The notes below the pieces were generated by a model. That model worked only from the letters and a program-made list of their open reading frames with translations, had not been told where the DNA came from and searched no databases. A stretch of DNA of 64,000 nt, taken from NCBI GenBank assembly GCA_039197065.1, contig JBCCUL010000017.1, positions 62,001 through 126,000 on the forward strand, written 5' to 3'. The number at the start of each line of letters is the position of its first letter. Within the stretch, counting starts at the first letter, position 1. This DNA comes from JANQPX01 sp039197065 (GTDB taxonomy: Bacteria; Pseudomonadota; Alphaproteobacteria; Geminicoccales; Geminicoccaceae). A program made the translations under genes and the position numbers. Shown piece after piece: positions 36,969 through 46,515 of the stretch.

Positions 36969-38210
36969 ATGCGATTGACTTCAGACGAACAGGACATGCT
37001 CGACGGCGGACAGGGCGAAGCTCGGCGATGGGCGATGGAGCATATGCTGCAGGTCGGCCGGTTCTTCGATGCGGAAGACTTCGTCCCGGTCGCCCAGTCC
37101 CACATGATGGCTGATACCGAGAGCTTGGGGGAAGCCGGGGTCGCCTTCATCGAGCGTCTCGCTGCCCTGCCCGAAGCCGAGCGGCGTGTGCGCATCCCGA
37201 TGATCACCGATCCGCGCGGCATCGATTTCAACCGCTACCGGGCTTTGAAGCAAACCGATGAGATGGCCGCATTGGAGCGGCGCGCGATCGAGGCGTTTGA
37301 AGCGCTTGGCATTTTGATGACCGACACCTGCATCAACTATCAGACCATCATGCCGCCGGTGCGCGGCGAGCATATGGCATACGGTGACACGGGCGTCGTC
37401 ATCTACTGCAACAGCGTGCTTGGGGCGCGCTCCAACTTCGAAGGCGGGCCTTCGGCTCTGGCGGCTGGGCTGACCGGGAGAACGCCGCGTTACGGCCTGC
37501 ATCTCGATCGCCATCGACGCGGCAATTGCCGGTTCCGGGTGACCGATCAGCCGACCGGCCTTTCCGACTGGGGAGCGCTTGGCGGCATCGTCGGCAAACA
37601 TTCGGGCTCCTATTGGAAGGTGCCGGTGATCGAAGGCATCACCAGGGCGCCGACATCGGATGAGCTGAAACATATGGGTGCGGCCATGGCGAGCTTCGGC
37701 TCGACGCCGCTGTTTCATCTGGTCGGCGTGACACCCGAGGCGCCGACGCTCGATGCCGTCTGCGACGCCGACCTCGAGACCGAGGAGATCACCGGCCAGG
37801 ATATCGCCGATTTCTATGGTAACTATGGCGGCAAGGGAGAAAAGGTGGACGTCGTCGTCTTCGCGGCACCGCAGCTTTCGTTGGTGGAGATGCAGCGGGT
37901 CGCCGATCTCCTGGACGGTAAACGCGTGCATCCGAAGACCACGCTCTTGACCGCGACCTCACCCCAGGTCGGCGCGGATGCGGAGCGCCTCGGCCTGATC
38001 GAGCGGATCGAGACATCCGGTGCGATGGTCCTTCAGGGCATGTGCTTCTATCAGAGCTATGCGCGGGAGATGGCGGAGGCCAATGGCTGGAAGCGCCTGC
38101 TCACCAACTCGGCCAAGCTCGTGAACATCATCGGTGGCTATGGCTACCAGCCGACCTTGGCGAGCACGGAAGACTGTGTCGCCTCAGCTGTTGCCGGCGA
38201 GGTCGTCTGA
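36969..38210 (+). CDS. Aconitase X, catalytic (large) subunit
   Basis: A 413-residue AcnX-type dehydratase large subunit, opening MRLTSDEQDMLDGGQGEARR. Other markers are TCINYQTIMPPVRGEHMAYG, GDTGVVIYCNSVLGARSNFEGGP (seen as YCNSVLGARSNFEGGP), the Cys in GMCFYQSY and GYGYQPTLAS near the end. In bacteria, characterised AcnX enzymes dehydrate cis-3-hydroxy-L-proline, and archaeal ones act on mevalonate phosphate; this one could be either type or new. Its stop overlaps the small subunit start. Confidence 0.85.
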   Translation: MRLTSDEQDMLDGGQGEARRWAMEHMLQVGRFFDAEDFVPVAQSHMMADTESLGEAGVAFIERLAALPEAERRVRIPMITDPRGIDFNRYRALKQTDEMAALERRAIEAFEALGILMTDTCINYQTIMPPVRGEHMAYGDTGVVIYCNSVLGARSNFEGGPSALAAGLTGRTPRYGLHLDRHRRGNCRFRVTDQPTGLSDWGALGGIVGKHSGSYWKVPVIEGITRAPTSDELKHMGAAMASFGSTPLFHLVGVTPEAPTLDAVCDADLETEEITGQDIADFYGNYGGKGEKVDVVVFAAPQLSLVEMQRVADLLDGKRVHPKTTLLTATSPQVGADAERLGLIERIETSGAMVLQGMCFYQSYAREMAEANGWKRLLTNSAKLVNIIGGYGYQPTLASTEDCVASAVAGEVV

Positions 38211-38626
38211 TGGTGCGCGAACTCAAATGCCATGTCGGTATCGGCCCCGAGGTTACGGGTGAAGCGCTGGTAACCGACGACAATTTCTCTGCTCGCTATG
38301 ACTTGGATCGCATCAAGGGCACCTTCTCCCGCCCGCAGCACAAGCTCGCAGGTCAGAGCTATGTCGGCAAAATCCTGGTGGTGAACACGGCGAAGGGCGG
38401 GGTCGCCTCCGCCTGGATGCTGCATGAGATGGCGTCCCGCGGCATGGCGCCCAAAGCGCTTCTCTTCAACACCGCCAATACGATCCTGGCCCAGGGTGCG
38501 GCGCTTGCCGGCATGACCATGTGCGATCGCTTCGAGGACGGCGACATCACCAAACTGGTCGCCACTGGCGACAGGGTTACGGTTTATCCGAGCGAGGGTC
38601 GCGTCGTCATCCATCGAGACGGATGA
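38210..38626 (+). CDS. Aconitase X, swivel (small) subunit
   Basis: A 138-residue swivel domain, start ATG overlapping the large-subunit stop by one base (TGATG). Family features are KILVVNTAKGGVASAWMLHEM, FNTANTILAQGAALAG and DGDITKLVATGDRV. It forms the active dehydratase with the preceding gene. A longer open frame (from 38042) starts inside the large subunit and is not credible. Confidence 0.85.
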   Translation: MVRELKCHVGIGPEVTGEALVTDDNFSARYDLDRIKGTFSRPQHKLAGQSYVGKILVVNTAKGGVASAWMLHEMASRGMAPKALLFNTANTILAQGAALAGMTMCDRFEDGDITKLVATGDRVTVYPSEGRVVIHRDG

Positions 38627-38653
38627 CAGCGACAGGCAGCAGCGGGCCTGATT

Positions 38654-39118
38654 TCAGATCCCGAGATGCAGCTTTGGCTTCCAGAAGGGACGGAACAGCT
38701 CGATCTTCGGGCAGCGATTCATGACGACCTTGAGGCCTGCTTCTTCGGCAAGGCGCGCGGCCTCTTCGTCAAAGACCCCGATCTGACCCCAGAGCACCTT
38801 TGCGCCGATGTCGATAGCTTCCTGCGCAACACCCTGCAATTCCTCTGCGCGGCGAAACACCTGCACCATGTCGACGGGACGCTCGATCGCTGCCAGCGAA
38901 GGGTAGACCTTGAGGCCACGGATCTCCGTCACATCGGGGTTGGGATTGACTGGGATCATGTCGTAGCCGGTTTCATGCAGCACCCGAAGAACGCCATAGG
39001 AGAACTTCGTCCGATCGGCGCTCGCACCGACCATGGCGATCGTTTTCACGGACTTCAGAATGTCCTGCAGATAGGCCTCGGGATAGTCCTGATGGTGATC
39101 CATATGACCCATGGTCAA
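38654..39118 (-). CDS. CoA-binding (YccU-like) Rossmann protein
   Basis: A 154-residue CoA-binding-domain protein. Dinucleotide-binding-type motif KTIAMVGASADRTKFSYGV and the C-terminal GLKVVMNRCPKIE are characteristic. Catalytic function of the family is unknown. It overlaps the ferredoxin gene by 4 nt and is last of the operon running from 42632. Confidence 0.85.
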   Translation of the reverse strand: MTMGHMDHHQDYPEAYLQDILKSVKTIAMVGASADRTKFSYGVLRVLHETGYDMIPVNPNPDVTEIRGLKVYPSLAAIERPVDMVQVFRRAEELQGVAQEAIDIGAKVLWGQIGVFDEEAARLAEEAGLKVVMNRCPKIELFRPFWKPKLHLGI

Positions 39119-39477
39119 CTCTCCTCCGGCGTCGCGATGTCAGCCTTTAGCTCATGCGGTTGCAGCGGATCGAGGAAGGGATTGCGGTAGAGTTTGTCAT
39201 GGCTTTCGACACCGACTTCCAGCGTGCAGTCGGTGAGCGGACGCGCCACGCATAGAATGATGTAGCCCTCGTTGATCTGGCGGTTGTTGAGCGCCACCTG
39301 CTGCGCCTGGTTCACCTCACCGTCGATCAGCTTCGCGGCACAGGTGATGCAGCCGCCATATTTGCAGCCATAAGGCAGATCGACACCCTTTGCGCGCAGG
39401 CTGTCGAGCAACGGCTTTCGCCCGTCGACCTCAAAGGTCGCGCCGGCCCGGTTGGCGAGCGTGATCCTGCAGGTCAT
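39115..39477 (-). CDS. Plant-type 2Fe-2S ferredoxin
   Basis: A 120-residue ferredoxin from MTCRITLANRAG. Cluster ligands: PYGCKYGGCITCAAKL (CX4CX2C) and a fourth Cys in IILCVARP 29 residues on. An in-frame upstream extension (to 39633) is out of phase with family starts and is discarded. It could pass electrons to or from one of the oxidoreductases in its operon. Confidence 0.86.
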   Translation of the reverse strand: MTCRITLANRAGATFEVDGRKPLLDSLRAKGVDLPYGCKYGGCITCAAKLIDGEVNQAQQVALNNRQINEGYIILCVARPLTDCTLEVGVESHDKLYRNPFLDPLQPHELKADIATPEES

Positions 39478-39497
39478 CGCTGGCGGGCGTTCCCGCC

Positions 39498-40853
39498 TCA
39501 CAGCCAGATGTCGGATGTGCAATCCCCGCCGGGATAGCGGGTTTCGTGACAGCGGCTCGGGCCATTCGGTTCCTTGCCGAAATCCACGACGAAATCCGGA
39601 TCGATCGCCATGCCGCCCTCCTCCGTGTCGCAATGGACCATCAGCATGCAGCCGCCATTGGTGCGGATCTCCGGGTAGAACTGGTTGTCCCAGGTGCTGA
39701 ACAGGCTGGTCGTCACGTAGAGCCGTTTACCGTCGAGGCTGAGTTGGATCATCTGCGGGCCGCCTGTCACCTTCACCCCATTGACTTCGGGCGCACGGCC
39801 CAAAAGTCCACCCATCCAGACCTGACCGGTAAGCTTCGGATGGTGCGGATCGGTGATGTCATATTGGCGTATGTCGCCGTGCAGCCAGTTGCAAAAATAG
39901 AGGAAGCAATCGTCCATCGAGAGCAGGATGACCGAGATCACGCTCGGCACCGGGATCGGCCATTCCGGATGCGGCTCGTTCTCGACATCGATGATCTTTT
40001 CCCACTGCCACGCGCCGGCATCGTCCTTCCACCAGTGGATGATGTTCGCGCTCAGCGCCGCCCCAACGAAGCCGTGCGAGCTTGCGGGGTCATGGTGAAA
40101 GCGCACTTCTAGGGGAATCAGGCCGTCCTCGCCGAGATAGAAACTCTGCTTTGGCTCCTTCTTTTCGAAATCCCAAAGATGCAGTTCACGGCCATATTTG
40201 AGATGGCCGACTTCTTCGAGATCGAAGCCCGGCATGAAGGTGTTGGGTGCCGCCCATTCGCTAGAGACCATGACGTTGTGGCGCGGCTGATACCAGAAGT
40301 CGTAGCCGAACTTGATGTTCCCCATCCCATTTTCCCAGCGGCCGATGATCTCGAAATTCTTGTCGAGATGCAGATAGCCGCCGGGCGCATTGCCCTTGGC
40401 GTCGCCGAGCATCGAGATGATGATCTCGGAGCCGAGGCAATGCACGGTGTGCGGCGCGCTGAGATTGGTCTTTCCTTTGATTTCCGTGCCTTCGATGACT
40501 TTGTGCAGGCGCGGATTGCGCGGATCCGTGGCGCAGTCGACGATGTGCAGATTGGTCGAGCGCACGCCAGGGACGATCAGATATTTCCGCTCCATGCTGG
40601 CGTCACCATGGCAGGAGGAACAAGCGTTCCAGCCCATATGATGGAGCTCATCACCGATGCCCGGCATCTCCAAGCGTGAAATCACCTGGCTGTAGGTGGG
40701 GCTTTCGGGATCGGCATCGATGGTGACCAGATAGTCCGGCTTCTGGATGCCGGTGCCGGTATAGATCGCGATCGTGTAGAGCAGTTTTTCGCGCGGCGCC
40801 TTCATCGCCTCCGCAGGCGAGGCATAGCCGGGGCCACAACAAAGCTCGGTCAT
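39498..40853 (-). CDS. mtoX: SBP56 / methanethiol oxidase
   Basis: About 451 residues. Family signature elements are ELHHMGWNACSSCHGD, PHTVHCLGSEIIISMLGD, FGYDFWYQPRHNVMVSSEW and the C-terminal CHETRYPGGDCTSDIWL. Members, called selenium-binding protein 56 in animals, oxidise methanethiol to formaldehyde, H2S and H2O2 in bacteria, with copper. No N-terminal signal peptide is evident, although characterised bacterial MtoX are periplasmic. The ATG at 40853 (AAAGGA 6 nt before) is preferred to that at 40883. Confidence 0.88.
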   Translation of the reverse strand: MTELCCGPGYASPAEAMKAPREKLLYTIAIYTGTGIQKPDYLVTIDADPESPTYSQVISRLEMPGIGDELHHMGWNACSSCHGDASMERKYLIVPGVRSTNLHIVDCATDPRNPRLHKVIEGTEIKGKTNLSAPHTVHCLGSEIIISMLGDAKGNAPGGYLHLDKNFEIIGRWENGMGNIKFGYDFWYQPRHNVMVSSEWAAPNTFMPGFDLEEVGHLKYGRELHLWDFEKKEPKQSFYLGEDGLIPLEVRFHHDPASSHGFVGAALSANIIHWWKDDAGAWQWEKIIDVENEPHPEWPIPVPSVISVILLSMDDCFLYFCNWLHGDIRQYDITDPHHPKLTGQVWMGGLLGRAPEVNGVKVTGGPQMIQLSLDGKRLYVTTSLFSTWDNQFYPEIRTNGGCMLMVHCDTEEGGMAIDPDFVVDFGKEPNGPSRCHETRYPGGDCTSDIWL

Positions 40854-40892
40854 CGGGCGTCCTTTCGGATCATCTTCGTTCATATCGTTGCA

Positions 40893-42632
40893 TCAGACGG
40901 GAGGTTCCGCCAGCCGACGCTTGGGCTCGGCGGTGCGCTGCGTATGTTCGAGGTTCGATGCGCGGTAGGCCTCGGCGTTCGATGCCGGCAGCATGCCCTC
41001 CCCCAGAACATGATCAGCACCCTTTTCACCGATCATGATGGTCGGCGCGTTCAGATTGCCGTTGGTGATCTCCGACATGATCGAGCTGTCGATGACGCGA
41101 AGTCCCTCGATGCCGTGAACCCGCGTTTCGGGATCGACCACGGCCATCGTGTCCGTTCCCATCTTGCAGCTGCCGCAGGGATGATAGGCAGTCTCGGCAT
41201 GAGCGGCGACGAAGGCGTCCATGTCGTCATCGCTCTGCACATCCTCGCCGGGCAGGATCTCCTTGCCGCGATAGGGATCGAGGGCAGGCTGCGCAAAAAT
41301 CTCGCGGGTCAGACGGATGCCGTCCCGAAAGGCACGCCGATCATCCCCGTGATCGAGATAGTTGAAGAACAATCGGGGCGGCGCTTCCGCATTGGCGGAG
41401 CGCAGTGTCAGACGCCCTCGGCTCTTCGGCTTGTTGGGGCCAAGATGCGCCTGGAAACCATGGCCTTTTGCAGCACTGGAGCCATCATAGGCGATAGCAC
41501 CCGCGAGAAAATGATATTGAATGTCGGGATGGGGGATGCCGGGCCGGCTTCTGATATAGCCATTGGCTTCGAAGTGGTTGGTCGCCCCAAGCCCCTTCTT
41601 GAACAACAGCCACTGAAGGCCGATCCAGGCCTTGCCCAACGGGTTCAGCATGCCGTTCAGGCTGACCGGCTCAAGACATTCCTGCTGAATCCAGAGTTCG
41701 AGATGATCGTGCAGATTCTCGCCGACGCCTGGGAGATCGTGAACCACGTCGATCCCATGCTCACGGAGATGATCGGCAGGACCGATGCCGGAGAGCATCA
41801 GGAGCTTCGGTGAATTGATCGGACCGGACGACAGGATGATGTCTCGTGCGGCACGAGCCTGGATGTTGCGGCCGGCTTTGTCGACATATTCGACGCCGAC
41901 GGCGCGCTTGCCCTCGAGAAGGATACGGCGGGTCAGCACGTGCATTTCCAGGCGCAGATTGGACCGGGACAGGCTGGGCTTCAGATAGGCGTTCGCCGTC
42001 GACCAGCGCACGCCGTTCTTGACCGACATGTCCATGCGGCCGAAGCCTTCCTGCTGGTGGCCGTTGTAATCGTCGGTCAGCGGATAGCCGGCCTGGTGAC
42101 CGGCCTCGATGAAGGCCCGATAGAGCGGGTTCTGCATGCCGTTGCCGTTGGAGACATGCTGTTCGCCGCCCTCCCCGCGATAGGCATCGCCGCCATAGGC
42201 GCAGTCCTCCGCGCGACGGAAATAGGGGAGCACATGGCGATACCCCCAGCCGGCGGCGCCGGCCGCTTCCCAGTTGTCGAAGTCGCCGCAATTGCCGCGC
42301 ACGAAGGCCATGCCGTTGATCGAGGACGAACCGCCGATCACCTTGCCGCGCGCCTGGTGGATCGATCGTCCACCAAGGCCGGGTTCGGGTTCCGTATAGA
42401 AGCCCCAGTCATATTTTTTCATGCTCATCGGAATCGAGAGAGCGGACGGCATCTGGATGAAGATCGAGTTGTCCTTGCCGCCATATTCGAGCACGAGCAC
42501 GCGATGGGACGGGTTCTCGCTCAGCCGCCGGGCCAGGACGGAGCCCGCCGATCCGGCGCCGACGATGATGAAGTCATAGCTTTCCATCGCAGCCATCCCT
42601 GTCCCTGCCGGCCACATCATGTGTTCCGGCAT
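40893..42632 (-). CDS. betA: Choline dehydrogenase-like GMC flavoprotein
   Basis: A 579-residue FAD enzyme, oxidising an alcohol, most simply choline to betaine aldehyde. FAD-binding GAGSAGSVLARRL, GGSSSINGMAFVRG and the active-site region HPCGSCKMG ... ITNGNLNAPTIMIGEKGAD are present and close to BetA. BetB and BetI are not next to it. It is instead first in an operon with SBP56, ferredoxin and CoA-binding protein, so the physiological alcohol may differ (DddA-type enzymes of the same family oxidise 3-hydroxypropionate). Start at 42632 (GGAGG 12 nt upstream) or 42596. Confidence 0.8.
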   Translation of the reverse strand: MPEHMMWPAGTGMAAMESYDFIIVGAGSAGSVLARRLSENPSHRVLVLEYGGKDNSIFIQMPSALSIPMSMKKYDWGFYTEPEPGLGGRSIHQARGKVIGGSSSINGMAFVRGNCGDFDNWEAAGAAGWGYRHVLPYFRRAEDCAYGGDAYRGEGGEQHVSNGNGMQNPLYRAFIEAGHQAGYPLTDDYNGHQQEGFGRMDMSVKNGVRWSTANAYLKPSLSRSNLRLEMHVLTRRILLEGKRAVGVEYVDKAGRNIQARAARDIILSSGPINSPKLLMLSGIGPADHLREHGIDVVHDLPGVGENLHDHLELWIQQECLEPVSLNGMLNPLGKAWIGLQWLLFKKGLGATNHFEANGYIRSRPGIPHPDIQYHFLAGAIAYDGSSAAKGHGFQAHLGPNKPKSRGRLTLRSANAEAPPRLFFNYLDHGDDRRAFRDGIRLTREIFAQPALDPYRGKEILPGEDVQSDDDMDAFVAAHAETAYHPCGSCKMGTDTMAVVDPETRVHGIEGLRVIDSSIMSEITNGNLNAPTIMIGEKGADHVLGEGMLPASNAEAYRASNLEHTQRTAEPKRRLAEPPV

Positions 42633-42752
42633 TTGCCGCTGTTGCCTCCTTCAAGATAGCGATGGGGTCACCGGGCTTGAAGGGCTCTGGCACTGGTTCC
42701 GGTCAGGTCATACGTCGGCTACAGTGTGGATGTCACTTGAATGGGAGAGAGC

Positions 42753-44045
42753 ATGTCCGGCATTTTCGCACGGATTGTCGCGATCATCGGCGCGTTGATG
42801 AGCTTCATCAGGCATGGGCGCGGCGGAACGGAAGAACCAGTTTTCGGCGGTACGCCTGAAATTCCGAAAGCCCAGGCGCAAGGCATTCCCACACTGAAGA
42901 TGCCGACGGCCAGAGGCTGGAACCCGGGCGAAACGCCGACGGCGGCGGCAGGGCTCCAAGTCAATGCCTTTGCCAAGGATCTCGATCATCCTCGCTGGAT
43001 CTATGTGATGCCGTCCGGCGATGTGCTGGTATCGGAAGCGATCCAGGAAGGCAGGCCGCCCAGAACGGCCTTCGATTACGCCATGCAGAGCACGATGCGG
43101 CGCGCGAGGGCGCTCGGAAAGAGTGCAAACCGCATTTCGCTTTGGCGGGACAGCGACGGCGACGGCGTGGCCGAAGTCCGCGAGGTCTTTATGGAAGGAC
43201 TGAGCCAGCCCTTCGGCATGGCGCTCATCGATGAGACCTTCTATGTCGGCAACACCGACGGCATCGTCGCCTTTCCGTACGAAAAAGGGGCAACGAGCAT
43301 CACAGATGTGGGGAAGAAGCTCGTCGACTTCAAACCCGGCGGACACTGGACCCGCAGCTTGCTGGCGAGCCCCGATGGGCGAAAGCTCTATGCGGGCGTC
43401 GGCTCGCTCAGCAACATCGCCGAGCAGGGGATGGAGGTCGAGGAGGGTCGCGCCGCCATCTATGAGCTGGATGTCAAAACCGAGGAGAGCCGCATCTTCG
43501 CCGCAGGCCTGCGCAATCCGGTGGGCATCGACTTCGAACCGACCACAGGGATGCTCTGGACCGTCGTCAACGAGCGTGACGGCCTCGGCGACGAGGTGCC
43601 GCCGGACTATCTGACCTCGGTGCAGGATGGCGGCTTTTATGGCTGGCCTTACTGCTATTGGGGCCAGACCGTCGACGATCGCGTTCCGCAGGACGAGGCC
43701 TTGGTCAAGACCGCACTCACCCCTGACTATGCGCTTGGCGGCCACACGGCATCACTCGGCCTTTGCTGGCTGCCGGACGGCATCCTGCCGGGCTTTTCCA
43801 ACGGCATGGTCATCGGGCAGCATGGTTCCTGGAACCGCAGCAAGCTCAGCGGCTACAAGGTGATCTTCGTGCCATTCGAAAACGGCCGACCGAGCGGGCC
43901 GCCGCGCGACATTCTCTCAGGCTTCCTGGCGCCCGACGAAAAGACGTCCTATGGGCGGCCTGTCGGGGTGACGCTCGGTCCCGACCGCTCGCTGCTGATC
44001 GCCGATGATGTCGGCGATGTGATCTGGCGCGTAACGGGGGCCTAG
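42753..44045 (+). CDS. Soluble PQQ-type sugar dehydrogenase (sorbosone dehydrogenase-like)
   Basis: About 430 residues from MSGIFARIVAII, with GGGAGAG just upstream (an ATG at 42741 is a less well-placed alternative). An N-terminal hydrophobic segment is followed by a six-bladed propeller: DHPRWIYVMPSGDVLVSE, GLRNPVGIDFEPTTGMLW (seen as RNPVGIDFEPTTG), VNERDGLGDEVPPDYL and YGWPYCYWG. PQQ dependence is by family. It is divergent from the betA-like operon. Confidence 0.82.
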   Translation: MSGIFARIVAIIGALMSFIRHGRGGTEEPVFGGTPEIPKAQAQGIPTLKMPTARGWNPGETPTAAAGLQVNAFAKDLDHPRWIYVMPSGDVLVSEAIQEGRPPRTAFDYAMQSTMRRARALGKSANRISLWRDSDGDGVAEVREVFMEGLSQPFGMALIDETFYVGNTDGIVAFPYEKGATSITDVGKKLVDFKPGGHWTRSLLASPDGRKLYAGVGSLSNIAEQGMEVEEGRAAIYELDVKTEESRIFAAGLRNPVGIDFEPTTGMLWTVVNERDGLGDEVPPDYLTSVQDGGFYGWPYCYWGQTVDDRVPQDEALVKTALTPDYALGGHTASLGLCWLPDGILPGFSNGMVIGQHGSWNRSKLSGYKVIFVPFENGRPSGPPRDILSGFLAPDEKTSYGRPVGVTLGPDRSLLIADDVGDVIWRVTGA

Positions 44046-44056
44046 GGTCCGCTGAA

Positions 44057-44113
44057 CCGGCCTCTTCACGCCTGATGCATCAAGATGCAGGCGACCAAAA
44101 TGTGAGAGGTCGG
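44057..44113. terminator. Long inverted repeat between convergent genes
   Basis: Arms CCGGCCTCTTCAC (44057-44069) and GTGAGAGGTCGG (44102-44113) pair with one bulge and one G-T, enclosing a second stem (GCCTG ... CAGGC). It lies between convergent stop codons and probably ends both transcripts; no T-run. Confidence 0.55.
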
Positions 44114-44124
44114 AGCGACGGCTT

Positions 44125-45801
44125 TCAGCGAACGCGTTCCTGGCCTGCCTGCGTTTGCGCATAAAGGCCTTCGAGTGGACGCGCAACCGGCGTTTCGAGC
44201 CAACGCTCGACGATCTCGTTCATCGCTTTTTCCGCATTGGCTTTCCAGACATTCGCCTTCTTTTCGGCAGCGCGCGTTCGGCGGGGCAGGCCGTCATAGA
44301 TCGCCCTCGCCTTCGCATCCGAGATCATGATCACGAACGCGGCCGGACCATGTGAAGACGAAAGCATGTAGCCGCCAAGTGTCGTGACGTAATTCATCGA
44401 GCCGGTCTTGGCCCAGATGCGGAAGGCCTGATCCTGATCGTTGAAGCGCCGCGTAAGCGTGCCGGACCAGCCCGAAGCGGGCAGCAGATCGGCGAGCATG
44501 TCATTCTTCCAGCCATAGCGCAGGATCGCTGCAAGCTGTTCAGGCGTAAGTTGGGATCGGCTGCTCAAGCCGGAATGATTGTCGAGCCTCGCCTGGTCCC
44601 AGGAGACATCGGGCAGGCGTTTTTCAAGCTCGCCAAGAATGACATCGGCCGATGCTTCAAGACTGGGAAGCTCAGGCTCGACGGTCTTTGCAGCGGCAAG
44701 GCCGATCAGCTCCGCGACGAGATTGTTGCTGTACCAAAGCATGTCCCGCACCAGTTCGCGAAGCGGGCGGCCCTCATGCACGGCGAGGAGGTGACCTTCA
44801 GGACTTCGCGCGGTGCGTTCCGGCGGCGGCAGGTGGATGCCATGCAGCTCGGCGAGGTCTGCAAAAACCCGCCCGGCATAGAGCCCTGCATCCTTGACCG
44901 GTAGGCTTCGCTTCGATCGCCTCGCCCCTCGGTCAGCCAACTGCCAGACGGCTTTACCGTCATCGATCTGCTTTAGCTGAACGCCGCCAGGCGGCAGGCG
45001 GTCTTTCGCTCTTTCCTCGAAAAGAGCTTCATCGAGATGCGGCACGGTTTCGACTGAGAGCGTCTTTCGGCTGTCCCAGCGCAAGTTCACGCGATTGAAC
45101 GTGAGCGACAAGGCGCCGATGCTGGGATTGTAGGCAGCCTCGGTCGGCTGCGTGGGTTCGATTTCGGTCAACCTCGGCAGCAGGCTGTCATCGATCAGGA
45201 AACGCCCCTCGATGCTGCGCAAGGGCCAGCGCGCCAAATCACTGATCAGCGGCAGGAGATCCGGAATGTCGAGCAGAGGATCCCCGCCCCCCTTCAGGAT
45301 AAGGTCTCCTTTGAGCACGCCGTCCTCGATCGGCCCGGTGGCCAGGAGTTCGGTCCGAAACCGATGCTCGGGACCCAGAAGCTGAAGCGCCATGACAGCG
45401 GTGGCAAGCTTGGCTGACGATGCCGGAATGTGGTTAACGCCGGCCTGATGCTCCGTGATGATCGTGCCTCTGTCCAGATCGACGACGACGTAGCTGACAT
45501 CAGCACCATCGGGCAGTAAATCGGGCTTGGTGTTAACGACGTCGTCCCCGATCGAAAGGAGCGGACGATAGAAGCGCTCGTCATCCTCAACCTGTTTCTT
45601 GATCGGTCCTAACGGGTCGCTTGCCTCGGTGACGTCGTCAACGGTGACCTTTACGGCGCTGGCCGCTGGTTCGACAGGGATGACCAGGGCTGGCGGGGCT
45701 TTGACCTTGTCGTCCAAGCTTGGTGCAGGTGCTTGAGAACAGGCCGCGATGAGGGGAATGAGCGAGAATGCGACGATAAATGGATTGAGATGGAATGCCA
45801 T
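44125..45801 (-). CDS. dacB: D-alanyl-D-alanine carboxypeptidase/endopeptidase (PBP4-like, S13)
   Basis: About 558 residues. Start MAFHLNPFIVAFSLI (45801) gives a lipoprotein-type signal peptide (LIAAC). S13 active-site motifs are all present: SxxK in PASSAKLATAV, SxN in WYSNNLVAEL, KTG in WAKTGSMNYVT. It trims or cleaves peptidoglycan peptides in the periplasm. The upstream ATG at 45843 has no ribosome site. Confidence 0.85.
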   Translation of the reverse strand: MAFHLNPFIVAFSLIPLIAACSQAPAPSLDDKVKAPPALVIPVEPAASAVKVTVDDVTEASDPLGPIKKQVEDDERFYRPLLSIGDDVVNTKPDLLPDGADVSYVVVDLDRGTIITEHQAGVNHIPASSAKLATAVMALQLLGPEHRFRTELLATGPIEDGVLKGDLILKGGGDPLLDIPDLLPLISDLARWPLRSIEGRFLIDDSLLPRLTEIEPTQPTEAAYNPSIGALSLTFNRVNLRWDSRKTLSVETVPHLDEALFEERAKDRLPPGGVQLKQIDDGKAVWQLADRGARRSKRSLPVKDAGLYAGRVFADLAELHGIHLPPPERTARSPEGHLLAVHEGRPLRELVRDMLWYSNNLVAELIGLAAAKTVEPELPSLEASADVILGELEKRLPDVSWDQARLDNHSGLSSRSQLTPEQLAAILRYGWKNDMLADLLPASGWSGTLTRRFNDQDQAFRIWAKTGSMNYVTTLGGYMLSSSHGPAAFVIMISDAKARAIYDGLPRRTRAAEKKANVWKANAEKAMNEIVERWLETPVARPLEGLYAQTQAGQERVR

Positions 45802-46515
45802 TTCGACCCCAGCTTTGAGCTGATTGCGACCAAGCCTGATCATCGCAGCTAGGCAAGCATCGGATCAATCTCCGATCCGCCACTGTATGATCACAATAGT
45901 GCCGATGTCATCACTTTGACGTTGGTTAATCTTCCGCCTGTCGACCTTGTCTGGATCCAGTGAGCCTTCGTCGATAACCATTGTCCAACTGACACCGAAT
46001 TGAATGCTCCGGGATATAGAACAGACATGTGTCTGTTATTCGAAACTTCCAAGTCTCTGCTGGAAATTAGGCAGCAACGCCATGAGAATGCATGAAGAAG
46101 TCGGATCAACCGTTCAGCCTGGGCGCCCCGTTAAGCCTCTTGCGACGAGCTTGCGATCTGATCGGCGGTGTTTGCTGAACTGAGGCGGCTAGACCGAAGC
46201 GTTATGAAAGCGTTCGTAGAATTATAGACAGCCAGCGTTTCTTCCTGGTCCCTTTTTGGATTTCGAGGGAGGTGCGCTTTCAGGATGGCATCAGCACCCT
46301 GTAACGCAACGGAACGCCTCATGTCAGATCGAGAAAGATGACGATTTTTCCTCGAAGATGACGGCGCGTACGTAGGTTTGCGTATAGCACCGGGCGATCC
46401 TGTTCAGGCATACAGCCTGCTAAGCGCTCTTCCGAGACGGGATGTGGTCGGCCTTATCTTCGGCTGGTCATCACCTCTTGGCTCGAGTTCTGATTGAAGA
46501 AAGGTCTTGATCGCC
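45802..46515. other. Long intergenic region without a gene
   Basis: About 700 nt of lower GC between the divergent dacB-like and GMC genes. Open frames here lack codon bias, ribosome sites and family features. No tRNA-like cloverleaf or terminator found. It may hold both promoters or a decayed gene. Confidence 0.45.

Noticed and set aside
45891..46322. Two short minus-strand frames in the 0.7-kb gap upstream of the GMC gene
   Set aside because: No ribosome sites, no coding bias and no recognisable features.
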